7,845 nucleotides of DNA from Actinomycetes bacterium (GTDB lineage Bacteria > Actinomycetota > Acidimicrobiia > Acidimicrobiales > Palsa-688). The stretch is taken from NCBI GenBank assembly GCA_021827225.1, contig JAKAXG010000185.1:1-7845 (forward strand), written 5' to 3'. Positions 5,941 through 7,845 of the stretch are shown here, piece after piece (position 1 is the stretch's first letter; each line of letters begins with the position of its first letter). Below the pieces are notes generated by a model, which searched no databases, was not told the DNA's origin, and was given only the letters and a program-made list of their open reading frames with translations. Made by a program: the position numbers and the translations under genes.

Positions 5941-7824
5941 TCAACGCACCCACACGAGCACGGCGACGAGCACACCGATTGCGACGAGGGCCTGGGCGTA
6001 GTACTGGTGCAGCTGACCGGTCTGGGGGCGCCGGGCCAACCGGCCCAACCGGCGGGCGCCGGCCGCGACCGCCCCGACCACGTTGTCCACGCCGACCTCG
6101 CCGGTCCGCGCCGCCAGGCGGCCCGTGGCGAAGCCTGTCCTGGCAATGCCGGTGACCGCCCCGTCGATCACCACGTCGTCGAAGCGGGCCAGCCACCGGG
6201 CGGCTCGTAGCACCGGAGCGGAGACCACCCGGCGGGCCGCGCCCTCCAGCCCGAGCCAGCCGGCCAGGGCCGCGCTCAGCGGCGCCGGCACCGTGACGCC
6301 CCGGCCGGCGTAGAGCCAGGTGAGCCCGGCCGCGGCCAGCGCCAGCCCGGCAGACAGCCCCAGCGCCCAGCCCGCCGGGGTCGGCTCACCGGCTGCGCCC
6401 ACCACCCCGGCGCCCCAGCCGGCCACCGCCGGCAGGGCCCACACCCCGAACCCGACGGCGACCCCGGCCAGCGGGACCAGCGGGACGGCCATGGACCGGC
6501 CGACCCGTCTGGTACCCGGGCGTTCGGTGTCGTAGCCGGCTTCGATATCTGGGGGGACCGCCATCCACACCAGCCGGGCGGCACGGACGCTGTAGACCGC
6601 CGAGATGACCGCGCCGGCCAGGCCGGTGACATACAGGGCCGGGCTGCGGGCCAGGGCGGCGGCCAGCAGCGCGTCCTTGGTGGCCCACAGCGACAGCGGG
6701 GCCAGGCCGGCCAGGGCCAGCGCCCCGGCCGTGAAGGTGACCCCGACTATCCGGTAGCGCCGGGCTGCGCCGCGCAACGCCGCCAACTGCTTGGTGCCCA
6801 GCGCCGCCAGCCACGCCCCGGCGGCGAGGAACAGCAGGCTCTTGACCGCGGCGTGAGCGACCAGCTGGGCGGCGCCGGCGGCCACCCCGCCGCTGCCGGC
6901 GGCCACGAACATGAAGCCGATCTGGGCGCACGTCGACGCCGCCAGCAGCTGCTTGAGGTCGGACTGGGCGACCGCCACCAGCCCGAGCGCCACCGCGGTG
7001 GCGGCGCCTATCCAGGCCACGGTCGGCTGCCCCCACCCCGACGCCGCCAGCAGCGGGTGCAGGCGCAGCAGCAGGTAGGCGCCGGCGGCCACCATCGTGG
7101 CGGAGTGCAACAGGGCGGACACCGGGCTCGGACCGGCCATGGCCCGCGACAGCCAGAAGCTGGCCGGCAGCTGCGCCGACTTGCCGACCGCGGCGGCGAT
7201 CACCCCGGCGGTGGCCACCGCCAGCCACGGCGAACCGAGCCGGGGCAGGACGGCCAGGCGCAGCGAGCCGGCGCCGTCGGCCACCGCCGCCCCGGCGGCC
7301 AGGTACAGGCCGATGTCACCGGCCCGGGTGGTCACGAACGCCACGGTCCCCGCTTCGACCCGGTGCCGGTCGGTCCACCAGAAGCCGATGAGAGCCCAGC
7401 TGCACGCCCCCATCACCTCCCACCCCATCAAGAGCAGGGCCAGGCCGGTGGCGGTCACGGTTACGAGCATGGCCCCGGCGAAGACCAGCATCACCCCGAA
7501 GAACCTGCCCCGGGCCTCGCCGGGACCGATGTCGGCTGCGGCGAAGACCAGCACCGCGGCGGTGACCGCGGCGACGGTGAGCACCACCACCGCGGACAGC
7601 CCGTCGACCGCGGCGCCGGCCGCGACACCGCCGAACAGCGGAGCGCTGGCCGCCGGGCGCGAAGCGGCGGCGGCGCAGGCCAGGCCCAGAGTGGCGGCGG
7701 CTGCGGCCAGTGCCACCGGTGCTGCGACCCGTCCGGTCCGCCGGCCGCCAACGGCCAGGACGGCACCGGTACCGAGGGGTACGCCGAGCAGCGCCCACAC
7801 CAGTAGCGGGTGGTGCGGGCTCAA
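5941..7824 (-). CDS. nuoL: NADH-quinone oxidoreductase subunit L (complex I, antiporter-like)
   Basis: This 627-residue protein is the distal proton-pumping subunit of complex I, with the long lateral helix. Conserved channel residues are E136 in GWEVMGACSWALIGFW (134-149), D170 in TTRAGDIGLYL, K215 in VGKSAQLPASFWL (213-225), H240 in PVSALLHSATMVAAGAYLL (234-252), H324 and K328 in LVAHAAVKSLLFLAAG (321-336), and K383 in LWATKDALL (379-387). The histidine that usually precedes LxxH is Gln320. Residues 540-606 should form the lateral helix, and 608-625 the final anchoring TM after QTGQLHQYYAQ. The length is normal for the family. TTG 7824 is chosen: GGAG lies eight bases upstream and the TTG overlaps the upstream stop as TTGA. 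The frame is also open upstream to the window edge, but NuoL N termini fit SPHHPLLVWALLGVPLG. Confidence 0.95.
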   Translation of the reverse strand: MSPHHPLLVWALLGVPLGTGAVLAVGGRRTGRVAAPVALAAAAATLGLACAAAASRPAASAPLFGGVAAGAAVDGLSAVVVLTVAAVTAAVLVFAAADIGPGEARGRFFGVMLVFAGAMLVTVTATGLALLLMGWEVMGACSWALIGFWWTDRHRVEAGTVAFVTTRAGDIGLYLAAGAAVADGAGSLRLAVLPRLGSPWLAVATAGVIAAAVGKSAQLPASFWLSRAMAGPSPVSALLHSATMVAAGAYLLLRLHPLLAASGWGQPTVAWIGAATAVALGLVAVAQSDLKQLLAASTCAQIGFMFVAAGSGGVAAGAAQLVAHAAVKSLLFLAAGAWLAALGTKQLAALRGAARRYRIVGVTFTAGALALAGLAPLSLWATKDALLAAALARSPALYVTGLAGAVISAVYSVRAARLVWMAVPPDIEAGYDTERPGTRRVGRSMAVPLVPLAGVAVGFGVWALPAVAGWGAGVVGAAGEPTPAGWALGLSAGLALAAAGLTWLYAGRGVTVPAPLSAALAGWLGLEGAARRVVSAPVLRAARWLARFDDVVIDGAVTGIARTGFATGRLAARTGEVGVDNVVGAVAAGARRLGRLARRPQTGQLHQYYAQALVAIGVLVAVLVWVR

Positions 7825-7845
7825 TCTTTCAGCTCCGCGGCCATG
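7821..7845 (-). CDS. nuoK: Probable NuoK C-terminal end (partial)
   Basis: Only the last eight codons are inside the window, reading MAAELKD and a TGA stop at 7823-7821. The stop overlaps the nuoL TTG start as TTGA, the tight coupling typical within nuo operons. In nearly all complex I operons nuoK directly precedes nuoL, and actinobacterial NuoK tails are short and charged like this one. The identity is therefore inferred from position, since seven residues cannot prove it. The ATG at 7844-7842 is an internal Met in this reading, and the gene begins beyond the right edge. Confidence 0.55.
7833..7836 (-). promoter_or_regulatory. Ribosome binding site of nuoL
   Basis: GGAG on the minus strand, embedded in the end of the upstream gene, lies eight bases before TTG 7824. 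It is the main argument for the rare TTG start. Confidence 0.6.

Noticed and set aside
5937..6146. Upstream extension of the nuoM frame to ATG 6146
   Set aside because: The extra 70 residues overlap the nuoL C terminus, are Ser/Pro/Arg-rich and do not resemble any NuoM N terminus. GTG 5936 fits better.

Overview
The window is very GC-rich. It uses GTG and TTG starts and packs its genes tightly on one strand. Every gene I can support lies on the minus strand, so transcription runs from high to low coordinates. The base composition, the actinobacterial flavour of the Nuo proteins and the BlaI/M56 pair point to a high-GC Actinomycetota genome. I cannot place it more precisely from sequence alone.

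Region 1 (2987-7845) is the distal end of a respiratory complex I (NADH:quinone oxidoreductase type) operon in the usual order nuoK-L-M-N. It holds the last codons of a probable nuoK, then complete nuoL (TTG start), nuoM (GTG start) and nuoN (GTG start). The three large genes encode the antiporter-like membrane subunits that carry out proton translocation. Most of their key charged residues are in place. The TM5 glutamate is replaced by Asp in NuoM and appears to be Leu in NuoN, and one histidine of NuoL is Gln. These traits and the general wording of the proteins resemble the second, NuoEFG-lacking type of complex I known in some actinobacteria. That is an inference, because the rest of the operon lies outside the window.

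Region 2 (2735-2986) is a 252-base gap on the same strand with no convincing gene or terminator. It may carry the blaI promoter. A low-confidence small reading frame is noted there.

Region 3 (37-2734) is a compact regulatory module: a BlaI/MecI/CopY-family repressor, an M56 membrane metallopeptidase overlapping it by ATGA, and, after 125 bases, an Lgt-like multi-pass membrane protein with an extra N-terminal domain. The 125-base gap holds the most striking non-coding signal of the window. Two BlaI-type dyads (CTAC...GTAGTAG) sit 23 bases apart and lie directly over a plausible sigma70-type promoter reading into the Lgt-like gene. The simplest reading is a membrane-signal circuit: the M56 protease inactivates BlaI, which releases the Lgt-like gene. 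The Lgt-like protein keeps the fold signature of prolipoprotein diacylglyceryl transferase but lacks several catalytic residues and has a Cys-rich motif, so its true activity is open.

At the extreme left (17-37) a short GC hairpin followed by five T on the plus strand may terminate a convergent gene lying outside the window.
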